Shown: positions 16,009-24,789 of the stretch, in pieces | Numbering within the stretch: the first letter of the stretch is position 1 | Layout of the letters: every line of letters starts with the position of its first letter | NCBI GenBank assembly: GCA_045119035.1 | Contig: JBGVCU010000008.1 | Location: forward strand, 1-35,136 | DNA: 35,136 bases | Source of the DNA: CAYVQA01 sp045119035 | GTDB lineage: Bacteria > Bacillota_I > Bacilli_A > ML615J-28 > CAG-313 | Direction: 5' to 3' | Made by a program: the position numbers and the translations under genes | The notes under the pieces: model-generated | Told to the model about the DNA's origin: nothing | Database searches by the model: none | What the model saw: the letters and a program-made list of their open reading frames with translations, nothing else

Positions 16009-16719
16009 CTATGATTGTTTTGTGATTTCATAATATGCTTTAAGAGTTTCCTAAAAATCAAAATAAGCACCTATTATTTTTCCAGTTGAATCATTGAGTG
16101 CTGCATGTACTGTGGTTTTAATGTTACCAAACAAAGATGAATAGAAGCGTCAATTTGAACTTGTTCGCCAAAATATTTTGATCTTTCTTTTCTAGGATGA
16201 GCATCTATATCTTCTAATAAATGATCAGCTACAATTATTTCTTTTTTTTGCAGGTGGTTGATTATTGACGAGCTTTGTTCTAGTTTTTTGACGATAATCT
16301 TTTGTTCTAATTTTTTGACGATATGCTTTTTTTGTATTTTTACGTGCTTTTGGCGATATTATTCCGTGTTTAGTAAATAAAGTGTATAAAAAGTTGTAAG
16401 AAACATTGATATTATAATAACGTTTTAAAATTACTTAAAAATATTTAAAGTTTATATCTCTTTCAATTTTATTAAAAATTGTGATAATTTGATTGCATAA
16501 TTCTTCAGATTTTGTTGTTGCGGGTTTGCGGTTATGGTTTTTGTGAATGAAAGCTGACTTATCTTTTTCGTTATATTTTTTAAAAAGATTATAAGCTGTT
16601 TTTAATGATAAATTTAATTGTATCGCTAAGTTCTTATAGTTTTTACAATTGTTGTCTACGAATCGTTTTACAATTTCGTATTTTGTTTGTTCTTTCATTG
16701 TTAGTTCTACCTCACTCAT
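16009..16719 (-). pseudogene. ISNCY (IS1202-type) transposase relic
   Basis: The start is normal: ATG at 16719 with GGAGGT upstream. The first 95 codons read MSEVELTMKEQTKYEIVKRFVDNN, with a helix-turn-helix and HKNHNRKPA, typical of this family. A TAA at 16435 and several frameshifts then break it, but pieces of the middle remain in other frames: FTKHGIISPKARKNTKKAYRQ, YFGEQVQIDAS (first catalytic Asp), and GKIIGAYFDF followed by a TAG in place of Gln. Only about half of the normal length is left, and the element's ends are not clear. Confidence 0.7.
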
Positions 16720-16849
16720 GATTGATACCTCCATATGGAATATTATACCATATAGAGAAATTTGAATATAAATTGCAAAAATCAAAAGTTAGATATTTTG
16801 AATATATCATAAGATAACCAGAATGTAATGTGATAATAATTCATTTAAG

Positions 16850-16878
16850 TTGAAAAAGATTGAGATTTTTGGTATAAT
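16850..16878 (+). promoter_or_regulatory. Promoter of trigger factor gene
   Basis: TTGAAA (16850-16855), a 17-base spacer and a perfect TATAAT (16873-16878) would start RNA near 16885, giving a leader of about 20 bases with AGGAGGA before the ATG at 16905. Confidence 0.7.
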
Positions 16879-16904
16879 ATACAAGTATAAAATAGGAGGA
16901 CTCT

Positions 16905-18221
16905 ATGAAATTAGTATCAAAAGAAAATCTTACTGAAAGTAGAATTAAATTAACTGTAGAAGTTAGTGCAGAAGAATTTGATCAACATTTAGATCAAGCA
17001 TTCGATAAAGTTGTTAAAGACGTTAAAGTTGATGGTTTTAGACCAGGTAAAATGCCAAAAGCTATGTTTATTAGACGTTTTGGTTATGAAGCTTTATATG
17101 AAGAAGCTGTTAACTTTGCTTTAAATGAAAGCTATGGTAAAGCTGTTGCTGAAGCTGATGTAAATCCAATCAGTGATCCACAACTTTCTGACCTTTCTGA
17201 ACCTGAAAAAGGAAAAGGATTAACATATTCTGTATCATTTGATGTATGGCCTACAGCTCACTTAGGAGAATATAAAGGTGTTACTGTTAAAGCTTTATCA
17301 ACAGAAGTAACTGAAGAAGTTTTAAATGAAAGAGTAAACTCTGTATTAAAACAAAAAGCAGAAAATGTTGTTAAAGAAGGTGCTGTTGAAAACGGAGATA
17401 CAGTTGTAATCGACTTTGAAGGATTCAAAGATGGTGTAGCATTTGCTGGTGGAAAAGCTGAAAACTATGAACTTGAAATTGGAAGTGGATCATTCATTCC
17501 TGGATTTGAAGATCAATTAGTTGGTATGGTAACTGGTGAAACTAAAGATATCAATGTTACATTCCCTGAAGAATATCATGCTGAAGATTTAGCTGGACAA
17601 CCTGTTGTATTTAAAATTCTTTTACATGAAGTTAAAACAAAAGTTGTTCCTGAATTAAATGATGAATTTGTTGAAGAATTAGAAATTGAAAATGTTCATA
17701 CAAAAGATGAATATTTAGCATACATGACTGATGTTATTGCAAAACAATTAACTCAACAAGCTGAACATCATTTAGAAGAAGCATTAATTAATGCTGTTAT
17801 TGATAACGCTAAAGCTGATTTACCAGAATCAGTAGTAGAAAAAGAAGTTGAAGAAGGTGTGAAACGTTTAGAAGCTCAAGCTAAACAATACGGACTTCCT
17901 GCTGATATGTTATTAAAATATCAAGGTATTGAATCAATTGATCAATATAAAGAAATGTATAAAACTTATGTTTCTAAAGATATTATGAAAGAATTAGTAT
18001 TCGCTGGAATTGCTAAAGTAGAAAAAATTGAAGTAACTCCTGAAGAATTAGAAGCTGAATACAAAGTTATTGCAAATGTTACAGATGCTGATGATGAAAA
18101 AGCAGCTGAAAAGAAAATTAAAGATGCTAAAAAACAAACTCCAATCTATAACGTTGCAAATCACATTTTAAATCGTAAAGTATTTACATTTATTAAAGAA
18201 AACGCCGTAATTGAAAAATAG
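16905..18221 (+). CDS. tig: Trigger factor (ribosome-bound chaperone)
   Basis: This 438-residue protein is the usual family length. Trigger factor binds the ribosome exit site and helps nascent chains fold. The N-terminal domain has the ribosome signature GFRPGKMPKAMF (about 45-56). The FKBP-type prolyl isomerase domain follows (GDTVVIDFEGFKDGVAFAGGKAENYELEIGSG, about 160-245). The C-terminal helical arms fill the rest, with a slightly longer acidic-basic tail. It has its own strong promoter and AGGAGGA. clpX follows at 55 bases and then lon, a classic order in Bacillota. Codon use is cleaner and less AT-extreme than in the island to its left. Confidence 0.97.
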   Translation: MKLVSKENLTESRIKLTVEVSAEEFDQHLDQAFDKVVKDVKVDGFRPGKMPKAMFIRRFGYEALYEEAVNFALNESYGKAVAEADVNPISDPQLSDLSEPEKGKGLTYSVSFDVWPTAHLGEYKGVTVKALSTEVTEEVLNERVNSVLKQKAENVVKEGAVENGDTVVIDFEGFKDGVAFAGGKAENYELEIGSGSFIPGFEDQLVGMVTGETKDINVTFPEEYHAEDLAGQPVVFKILLHEVKTKVVPELNDEFVEELEIENVHTKDEYLAYMTDVIAKQLTQQAEHHLEEALINAVIDNAKADLPESVVEKEVEEGVKRLEAQAKQYGLPADMLLKYQGIESIDQYKEMYKTYVSKDIMKELVFAGIAKVEKIEVTPEELEAEYKVIANVTDADDEKAAEKKIKDAKKQTPIYNVANHILNRKVFTFIKENAVIEK

Positions 18222-18276
18222 TTATAAATAAAATTAATCATTTTGCTCCATAATAATATAAATGGAGAGTGATTAA

Positions 18277-19467
18277 ATGTCTAAGAAAAAAGAAAGTCAA
18301 AGTAGATTTTTTTCAGTGTCTAATGAATTGCAGTGCTCATTTTGTGGTAAATCAATTGATAAAGTAGATTTTGTTTTTACTGAAGATCGTTATCAAAGCA
18401 ATTCAATTATCTGTAATAAATGTGTTGATCTTTATTACGATATTTTAGAACTACAAAAAGAAGAAAATTTTACTGAGACTTTTTTAAAACCAAATTTAAA
18501 AGATTTTACGCCTAAAACATTGTATAATGAACTAAATAAATATGTTATCGGCCAAGATGAAGCTAAAAAAATACTAAGTGTTGCGGTATATAATCATTAT
18601 AAAAAATTAAATTCAAAAGATGAATTTAATAAATCGAATATTTTAATGATTGGTCCAACAGGAGTTGGTAAAACACTTCTTGCAAAAACTATTTCAAAAT
18701 TTTTAAAAATCCCTATGACAATAGTTGATGCTACAGTCTATACACAGGCAGGATATGTTGGTGAAGATGTAGAAAACATTTTACTTAGTTTATATCAAAA
18801 AGCTAATAACAATTTAAAACTTGCTGAAGTTGGTATTGTTTTTATTGATGAAATAGATAAAATTTCTCGTAAAGGTGATAGTCCATCTATAACAAGAGAT
18901 GTATCAGGTGAAGGTGTTCAAAATTCCTTACTAAAAATAATTGAAGGAACAGTTTGTAATTTGCCACCTAATGGGGGTAGAAAACATCCTTATGAGGAAT
19001 TTATTAAATTTGATACAAGTAAGGTTTTATTTATTTGTTCTGGTGCATTTGAAGGTTTAGAAAATGTAGAAGAATCTAAAGTTGGTTTTATGGGGAAGAA
19101 AACTGTTTATAATTTTAATGTTAAAAAACTAGAAAAATATGGAATGATTCCAGAACTTCTAGGAAGACTTCCTGTTGTTTGTAAATTAAATTCACTAACA
19201 ACAGATGATTTAGTTAAGATTTTAACTGAACCAGAAAATTCAATTATTAAAGAATATGAAAATTTGTTTCTTTTAAGTAATGTAAAGTTGTCTTTTACAA
19301 ATGATGCATTATTTGAAATTGCAAATTATTCATTTAAATATAATTTAGGCGCAAGAGGTTTGCGTCAAGTTCTTGAAAAAGTATTAATGGATTATTTATT
19401 TAATATTGATTTATATAATAATAAGAAAATTAATATTACTCAAGAAGAAGTATTAAGTAAAATTTAG
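18277..19467 (+). CDS. clpX: ClpX, ATPase subunit of ClpXP protease
   Basis: This 396-residue AAA+ unfoldase feeds proteins to ClpP and recognises ssrA-tagged chains. It shows the N-terminal four-cysteine zinc finger (CSFC and CNKC, residues 19-51), Walker A GPTGVGKT (126-133), pore loop GYVGEDVE, Walker B FIDEIDK, and the C-terminal sensor 2 GARGLRQ. Its length is slightly under the usual 415-425. ClpP is not in the window. The ribosome binding site GGAG lies in a small hairpin (18246-18251 with 18262-18267), which might tune translation. It is 17 bases from lon. Confidence 0.97.
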   Translation: MSKKKESQSRFFSVSNELQCSFCGKSIDKVDFVFTEDRYQSNSIICNKCVDLYYDILELQKEENFTETFLKPNLKDFTPKTLYNELNKYVIGQDEAKKILSVAVYNHYKKLNSKDEFNKSNILMIGPTGVGKTLLAKTISKFLKIPMTIVDATVYTQAGYVGEDVENILLSLYQKANNNLKLAEVGIVFIDEIDKISRKGDSPSITRDVSGEGVQNSLLKIIEGTVCNLPPNGGRKHPYEEFIKFDTSKVLFICSGAFEGLENVEESKVGFMGKKTVYNFNVKKLEKYGMIPELLGRLPVVCKLNSLTTDDLVKILTEPENSIIKEYENLFLLSNVKLSFTNDALFEIANYSFKYNLGARGLRQVLEKVLMDYLFNIDLYNNKKINITQEEVLSKI

Positions 19468-19484
19468 AAAGTGAGGAAGAAGAG

Positions 19485-21788
19485 ATGTTTAATAGTCAAT
19501 CAATTGTAACTTCTGAATTACCTGCTTTATTTATTAATGGAATTGTACCTCTACCATATACTGAAATTAGAATAGATTTATCATCTAATTCAAATCTTTC
19601 AGCTTTAAAAGATTCTGAACAATTTAGGAATTATGTTGCTATTATTGTTCAAAAAGGTGAAACAAAAGATATTACTGATAATAATAACATTGCAAATTAT
19701 GCTTTAGTTGCAAAAGTTACAATGAATATGGGTGTAGGTACTAAGGTAAGAAGATTAAAAATCGAATCAATTATTCGCTGTAAAATTAATCATTTTGTTC
19801 AAACAAAACCACATCCAGTAGTAAATATAACAACTGTACCTTCGGAATTAGGAGATCATACAGAAGAGAATGTTCTTTTAGATAAAGTAAAGGCAGCTTA
19901 CTTAACAACTATTAATAAAGATTTTAAAGTTAACTGGGGTAATGCTGAACTTGTTTCTGAAATTGTCCCACAATCACTTGCATTATCTTTCCAAGATAAA
20001 GTAAAATTTTTAGAAGAAATTAATATTAATGAACGTTTAAAAATGACATATGATTTCATTAATGTAAGTAAATTATATAAAGAAATCGATATGAAGATTG
20101 AAGCAGATGTTAGAAAAAGCGTTGAAGCAAGTCAAAAAGAATATTATTTAAGAGAAAAAATGCATGCTATTCAAGATGAATTAGGAGATAAAGCAAAAAA
20201 AGAATCTGATATTGAAAAAATTAGAAAACAAATTGCTGATTCTAAATTACCTGAGGCTACAAAAAAACGTGCAAATAATGAACTTAATAGATTTCAATCA
20301 ATTCCAAGCGTTTCACCAGAATCTGCAATAACAAAAACATATTTAGATTTCTTATTAAATTTGCCTTGGGGTGAATATACAGAAGATTCTAATGATATAG
20401 CTAATGCTAAACGTATTTTAGATGAAGATCATTATGGTTTAGATAAAGTAAAAGATCGTATTTTAGAATATCTTGCTGTTAAAATTATGACTAATCATAA
20501 TCCACAAGCAATTTTATGTTTAGTTGGTCCACCAGGTGTTGGGAAAACATCTTTAGCAAAAAGTATTGCTAGAAGTTTAAATAAGAAATTTATTAAACTT
20601 TCATTAGGTGGTGTTCATGATGAATCTGAAATTCGTGGACACAGAAGAACATATGTTGGAGCGCTTCCTGGTCGTATTTTACAATCTTTATCAAAAGCAA
20701 AATCAGCTAACCCTGTATTCTTACTTGATGAAATTGATAAAATGTCAAGTGATTATAAAGGAGATCCAACAAGTGCAATGCTTGAAGTATTAGATAGTGA
20801 ACAAAATCAATTCTTTAGTGATCACTATTTAGAAGAACCATTTGATTTAAGTCAAGTATTCTTTATTGCTACTGCAAACTATTTAGGAAATATTCCTGCT
20901 CCACTTCGTGATAGAATGGAAATTGTTGAAGTTTCTAGTTATACTGAATATGAAAAATATAGTATTGCTAAAATTCATTTAATTGGAAAACAATTAAAAC
21001 AACATGGATTAAGTGAAGATTTATTCTCAATCAGTGATCAATCAATTTATGAAATTATTCAAAAATATACAAAAGAAGCTGGTGTAAGAGAATTAGAACG
21101 TTTAATTGGAACTATTGTTCGTAAATCTATTAAGAAAATTCTTATGGATGGTGCGCCTAGAGTTGATGTAACTGTTGATAATTTAGAAGAATTCCTAGGT
21201 AAAGAAAAATTCACTTATACTAAAAATGAAGATAGTGATTTAGTAGGCGTTGTAAATGGTCTTGCATATACTGAATTTGGTGGAGATACATTACAAATTG
21301 AAGTAACAATGTATAAAGGTGAAGGTCGTCTTACATTAACAGGTAAACTTGGAGATGTAATGAAAGAATCTGCACAAGCGGCACTAAGTTATGTTAAATC
21401 TAATTGTAGTAAATATAATATTGATTTTAGCGTGTTTAAAGAAAATGACATTCATATTCACGTACCAGAAGGAGCTATTCCAAAAGATGGTCCATCTGCA
21501 GGTGTAACACTAGCAACAGGTATTATTTCTTGTGTAAGTGGAAATCCTGTTAATCATTTAGTTGGTATGACTGGTGAAATCACTTTACGTGGTAGGGTTT
21601 TACCAATCGGAGGATTAAGAGAAAAATCTATTGCTGCACATAGAAGTGGTTTAAAAACAATCATTATTCCTATGGATAATGTTAGAGATTTAGATGAAGT
21701 TCCTGAAAGTGTAAAAAATAGTCTTGATATTATTCCTGTAAGTAGTATAGATCAAGTACTTGAAAAAGCTATTATTTGGAAAAAGTAA
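19485..21788 (+). CDS. lon: Lon ATP-dependent protease
   Basis: The 767-residue LonA layout is complete: N-terminal LON substrate domain (1-200), coiled-coil with KEYYLREKMHAIQDELG, AAA+ module with Walker A GPPGVGKT from residue 348 and Walker B VFLLDEIDK, then the protease domain with the Ser671-Lys714 dyad (PKDGPSAG and GGLREKSIAAH). The 43-residue spacing of the dyad matches E. coli Lon. It degrades misfolded and regulatory proteins in the cytoplasm. It starts 17 bases after clpX with GTGAGGAAG as ribosome binding site, forming the tig-clpX-lon group. Confidence 0.97.
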   Translation: MFNSQSIVTSELPALFINGIVPLPYTEIRIDLSSNSNLSALKDSEQFRNYVAIIVQKGETKDITDNNNIANYALVAKVTMNMGVGTKVRRLKIESIIRCKINHFVQTKPHPVVNITTVPSELGDHTEENVLLDKVKAAYLTTINKDFKVNWGNAELVSEIVPQSLALSFQDKVKFLEEININERLKMTYDFINVSKLYKEIDMKIEADVRKSVEASQKEYYLREKMHAIQDELGDKAKKESDIEKIRKQIADSKLPEATKKRANNELNRFQSIPSVSPESAITKTYLDFLLNLPWGEYTEDSNDIANAKRILDEDHYGLDKVKDRILEYLAVKIMTNHNPQAILCLVGPPGVGKTSLAKSIARSLNKKFIKLSLGGVHDESEIRGHRRTYVGALPGRILQSLSKAKSANPVFLLDEIDKMSSDYKGDPTSAMLEVLDSEQNQFFSDHYLEEPFDLSQVFFIATANYLGNIPAPLRDRMEIVEVSSYTEYEKYSIAKIHLIGKQLKQHGLSEDLFSISDQSIYEIIQKYTKEAGVRELERLIGTIVRKSIKKILMDGAPRVDVTVDNLEEFLGKEKFTYTKNEDSDLVGVVNGLAYTEFGGDTLQIEVTMYKGEGRLTLTGKLGDVMKESAQAALSYVKSNCSKYNIDFSVFKENDIHIHVPEGAIPKDGPSAGVTLATGIISCVSGNPVNHLVGMTGEITLRGRVLPIGGLREKSIAAHRSGLKTIIIPMDNVRDLDEVPESVKNSLDIIPVSSIDQVLEKAIIWKK

Positions 21789-21815
21789 ATAATTTTTATT
21801 TAAAAAACATATAAT

Positions 21816-21844
21816 TTGCAAAATATCAAATAATATGTTATAAT
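21816..21844 (+). promoter_or_regulatory. Promoter of secG
   Basis: TTGCAA (21816-21821), a 17-base spacer, and TATAAT (21839-21844) preceded by TG (extended -10). The leader to the ATG at 21896 is about 45 bases and contains TGGAGGT. Confidence 0.65.
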
Positions 21845-21895
21845 ATTACCGTTATAGTAGCAAAAGTATATATACCTAAAACATGGAGGTTTCTT

Positions 21896-22126
21896 ATGGT
21901 ATTTTATGATTATTTATTATTAATCGTATCAGTTTTATTAGTAATTATTATCGTTTTACAAGGTTCTAAAGACGATGTTTCTAAAGCTTTCTCTGGAGAA
22001 AAATCAGAATTATTCGCTAATCGTAAACAACGTGGAGCTGAAAAATTCGTTAATATTGCAACAGCAGTATTATCAGTTGCTTTCTTCATTTTAGCTGCAA
22101 TCGCATCTTTTGTATCTCGTATCTAA
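21896..22126 (+). CDS. secG: SecG, protein translocase subunit
   Basis: This 76-residue protein has two membrane helices (about 3-20 and 52-74) around the conserved polar loop (LQGSKDDVSKAFSGEKSELFANRKQRGAEKF), which matches SecG. SecG assists the SecYEG channel in the cytoplasmic membrane. The gene stands between its own promoter and a terminator, upstream of rnr, the normal order in Bacillota. Confidence 0.93.
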   Translation: MVFYDYLLLIVSVLLVIIIVLQGSKDDVSKAFSGEKSELFANRKQRGAEKFVNIATAVLSVAFFILAAIASFVSRI

Positions 22127-22143
22127 TTTACGACTGAAATATT

Positions 22144-22172
22144 AAAGGCTATTATTTAACATAATAGTCTTT
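22144..22172 (+). terminator. Terminator between secG and rnr
   Basis: A 12-base stem with one G-T pair (22144-22155 with 22161-22172), a 5-base loop, and a T-rich tail. Readthrough could still feed rnr, whose ribosome binding site follows 13 bases later. Confidence 0.7.
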
Positions 22173-22196
22173 TTATTTTTTAAAAGGAGGGGTAAT

Positions 22197-24338
22197 ATGA
22201 AGGATAAAATCCTTGAATTATTTAATTTGCCTAAATTTAAACCGCTTAATGTAGATGAAATTTATCAAAAATTAGAATTAGTTGATTCATCTGATTTTGT
22301 TTTATTAACAAAATCATTATGTGAATTAGAAGATGAATATTTAATTATTCGAAATAAGCAAGATAAATATGCTACATTAGACTATTTTAAACTAAAAAAA
22401 GGTATTATCAACGTTAAAGAAGCAGGATTTGGTTTTGTTAGTTGCGTTGGTCTTGATGAAGATATTTATATTAGTAGTAGCAATAGAAATACTGCATTAA
22501 ATAATGATGAAGTATTAATTTCTTGTTTTGAAAAAAATGGACGATTTGAAGGGGAAGTTGTTCAAATTATTAAAAGAAATATTTATCATTTAATAGGTGT
22601 TGTTAAGAAATATCGAGGTAAATGTTTTGTAGAATCAGTAGATTCAAGAAATAAAATGAGTTTATTTATTCCAAGTTCTTTTGTTAATTCAGCAGAAGAA
22701 AATGATATTGTAGAATGTAGTATCAAAAGATATTACGATGATGCGTATGATTTAAATCATGCAATTGGTGAAGGAAAAATTGTTAAAGTATATGGAGATT
22801 ATAATGATCCTGGTATGGATATTACAGCGCTTGTTTTATCTAAAGGATATAATATGAGTTTTCCATTAAAAGTAATGGATGAAGTAGCTGATATAAAAGA
22901 TTATGTTGAAGAAAAATATTTAAAAGATAGAGTTGATTTAACAAATAAATATATTGTAACAATTGATTCTGATGACGCAAAAGACTTTGATGATGCTATT
23001 CATGTAGAAAAATTAGATAATGGAAATTATTTATTAGGTGTTTATATTGCTGATGTAAGTGAATATGTAATACAAAATAGTGCCTTAGATATTGAGGCTT
23101 TTAATCGTGGTACAAGTGTATATTTACCAGATAGAGTAATTCCGATGTTACCAAAAGAATTATCAAATGGAATATGTTCACTTAATGAAGGTGTAATTCG
23201 TTTAGTTCTAGCATGTGAAATGGAAATTAATAATGAAGGTATTGTTGTTAGTCAAAATATCTTTAAAGGTTATATTAAATCAACTGCAAGACTTACATAT
23301 AATATTGTAAATAAAATTTTAGTTGATGAAGATACAGAATTAATTAAAAGATATAATTATTTAGTTCCAATGCTAAAAGATGGAGAAAATTTAGCTAAAA
23401 TATTATATAATATGCGTTTAGAACGTGGAGCATTTGATTTTGATACATTAGAATCAAAAATAATTTTAAATGATAATCTAAAAGCTGTTGATGTTGTTTT
23501 ACGCGAGCGTGGTGTTTCTGAAAAAATGATTGAAGAATTTATGTTGATTACCAACGATACTGTAGCAACAGTTATGAAATGGTGTGATGTACCATTTATT
23601 TACCGTGTTCATGATGAACCAAAAGTTGAACGTATTGATAGTTTTATTGAATATTGTAAATCATTAGGAATTAGTGTTCTAAATAAAAACGCAAAACAAC
23701 TAGCTAAATCACTTCAAAATATTTATTTAGATTCAAAATCTAAAGATGATATGTTTAATTTTACGATTGGGACATTATTAATTAGATCAATGTCAAAAGC
23801 TAAATATCAAACACATAATATTGGACATTATGGTTTAGCAAGTGAATGTTATACACATTTTACTTCACCTATTAGAAGATATCCAGATTTAATTGTTCAT
23901 CGATTAGTTAAAGAATTTTTACTTAATGAAAAACAAGTAGAAGATGGTTATAATTTTTATTTGAATTTTAATGAAGAAGCATCACTTATGTCATCTATTA
24001 AAGAAAGAAATGCTGATATGTTACAAATGGATGCAGATGATATTAAAAAAGCTGAATATATGAGTGATAAAATAGGAGAAAAATTTATTGGTTCTATCAT
24101 TTCTGTTACAAATCATGGTATCTATGTTGTACTTGATAACTTAATAGAAGGACTAGTAAGATTTGAATATATGCCAAATGACTATTATTTATATTTAGAA
24201 CATGTAAATACAGTTATTGGTGAAAGAACAAATAACTCTTATACAATAGGAGATAAAGTATTAGTTGAATTAATTAATACAAATAAGAAAAAAGGTCAAA
24301 TTGATTTTAAATTAATTAAAAAAATAAAGAGAGTTTAA
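22197..24338 (+). CDS. rnr: Ribonuclease R
   Basis: This 713-residue 3'-5' exoribonuclease degrades structured RNA and defective messages. Domains in order: N-terminal helix-turn-helix (1-60), cold-shock domains (60-215), RNB catalytic domain with DSDDAKDFDDAI (about 257-268, metal-binding Asp cluster), and HFTSPIRRYPDLIVHR (RNB signature), then a C-terminal S1 domain (GEKFIGSIISVTNHGIYVVLDN). AGGAGG precedes the ATG. smpB begins 1 base after its stop; RNase R and SmpB act together on tmRNA-tagged transcripts, so the pairing is functional. Confidence 0.96.
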   Translation: MKDKILELFNLPKFKPLNVDEIYQKLELVDSSDFVLLTKSLCELEDEYLIIRNKQDKYATLDYFKLKKGIINVKEAGFGFVSCVGLDEDIYISSSNRNTALNNDEVLISCFEKNGRFEGEVVQIIKRNIYHLIGVVKKYRGKCFVESVDSRNKMSLFIPSSFVNSAEENDIVECSIKRYYDDAYDLNHAIGEGKIVKVYGDYNDPGMDITALVLSKGYNMSFPLKVMDEVADIKDYVEEKYLKDRVDLTNKYIVTIDSDDAKDFDDAIHVEKLDNGNYLLGVYIADVSEYVIQNSALDIEAFNRGTSVYLPDRVIPMLPKELSNGICSLNEGVIRLVLACEMEINNEGIVVSQNIFKGYIKSTARLTYNIVNKILVDEDTELIKRYNYLVPMLKDGENLAKILYNMRLERGAFDFDTLESKIILNDNLKAVDVVLRERGVSEKMIEEFMLITNDTVATVMKWCDVPFIYRVHDEPKVERIDSFIEYCKSLGISVLNKNAKQLAKSLQNIYLDSKSKDDMFNFTIGTLLIRSMSKAKYQTHNIGHYGLASECYTHFTSPIRRYPDLIVHRLVKEFLLNEKQVEDGYNFYLNFNEEASLMSSIKERNADMLQMDADDIKKAEYMSDKIGEKFIGSIISVTNHGIYVVLDNLIEGLVRFEYMPNDYYLYLEHVNTVIGERTNNSYTIGDKVLVELINTNKKKGQIDFKLIKKIKRV

Positions 24339-24339
24339 T

Positions 24340-24789
24340 ATGCAAAAAAATCAAGAAAAAATAATTTCTAATAATAAAAGCGTATATCATAATTACTTTG
24401 TCGAAGATACAATTGAAGCTGGTATTGTATTAACTGGTACTGAAATAAAATCAATTAGACTTGGTAAAGTAAGTATAAATGATGCTTATTGTGATTTTAA
24501 AAATAAAGAAATGTTAATAGTTAATATGCATATTTCTTTATATGATAAGGGTAATATCTTTAATCATAATCCATTAAGAGATCGCAAACTTTTACTACAT
24601 AAGAAAGAAATTATTAAATTAGAATATTTACAATCTAAAAGTGGTTATACGATTATTCCTTTAAAAGTATTAATCAAAAATGGTTTATGCAAAATTGAAA
24701 TTGGTTTATGTAAAGGTAAAAAACTTTATGATAAACGTGAAGCTGAAAAGAAAAAAACTGTTGAAAGAGAACTAAGGGAGAAATACTAA
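24340..24789 (+). CDS. smpB: SmpB, SsrA-binding protein
   Basis: This 149-residue protein binds tmRNA and brings it to stalled ribosomes. The family features are YFVEDTIEAGIVLTGTEIKSIRLGKVSINDAY, LHISLYDKGNIFNHNPLRDRKLLLHKKEI (with MHISLY here), and the basic C-terminal tail KGKKLYDKREAEKKKTVERELREKY. Together with ClpX and RNase R in this window it forms the ribosome-rescue set. The tmRNA gene itself is not seen in the window. The stop TAA shares its last A with the next ATG. Confidence 0.96.
   Translation: MQKNQEKIISNNKSVYHNYFVEDTIEAGIVLTGTEIKSIRLGKVSINDAYCDFKNKEMLIVNMHISLYDKGNIFNHNPLRDRKLLLHKKEIIKLEYLQSKSGYTIIPLKVLIKNGLCKIEIGLCKGKKLYDKREAEKKKTVERELREKY

Noticed and set aside
18246..18267. 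Hairpin over the clpX ribosome binding site as a riboswitch
   Set aside because: The stem is only 6 pairs with a 10-base loop; too weak to claim more than a possible mild effect.
20608..20793. Open frame in another plus-strand frame inside lon
   Set aside because: Fully contained in lon with no start signal or domain.
23357..23554. Minus-strand open frame within rnr
   Set aside because: It lies wholly inside a conserved gene, with no recognisable product.
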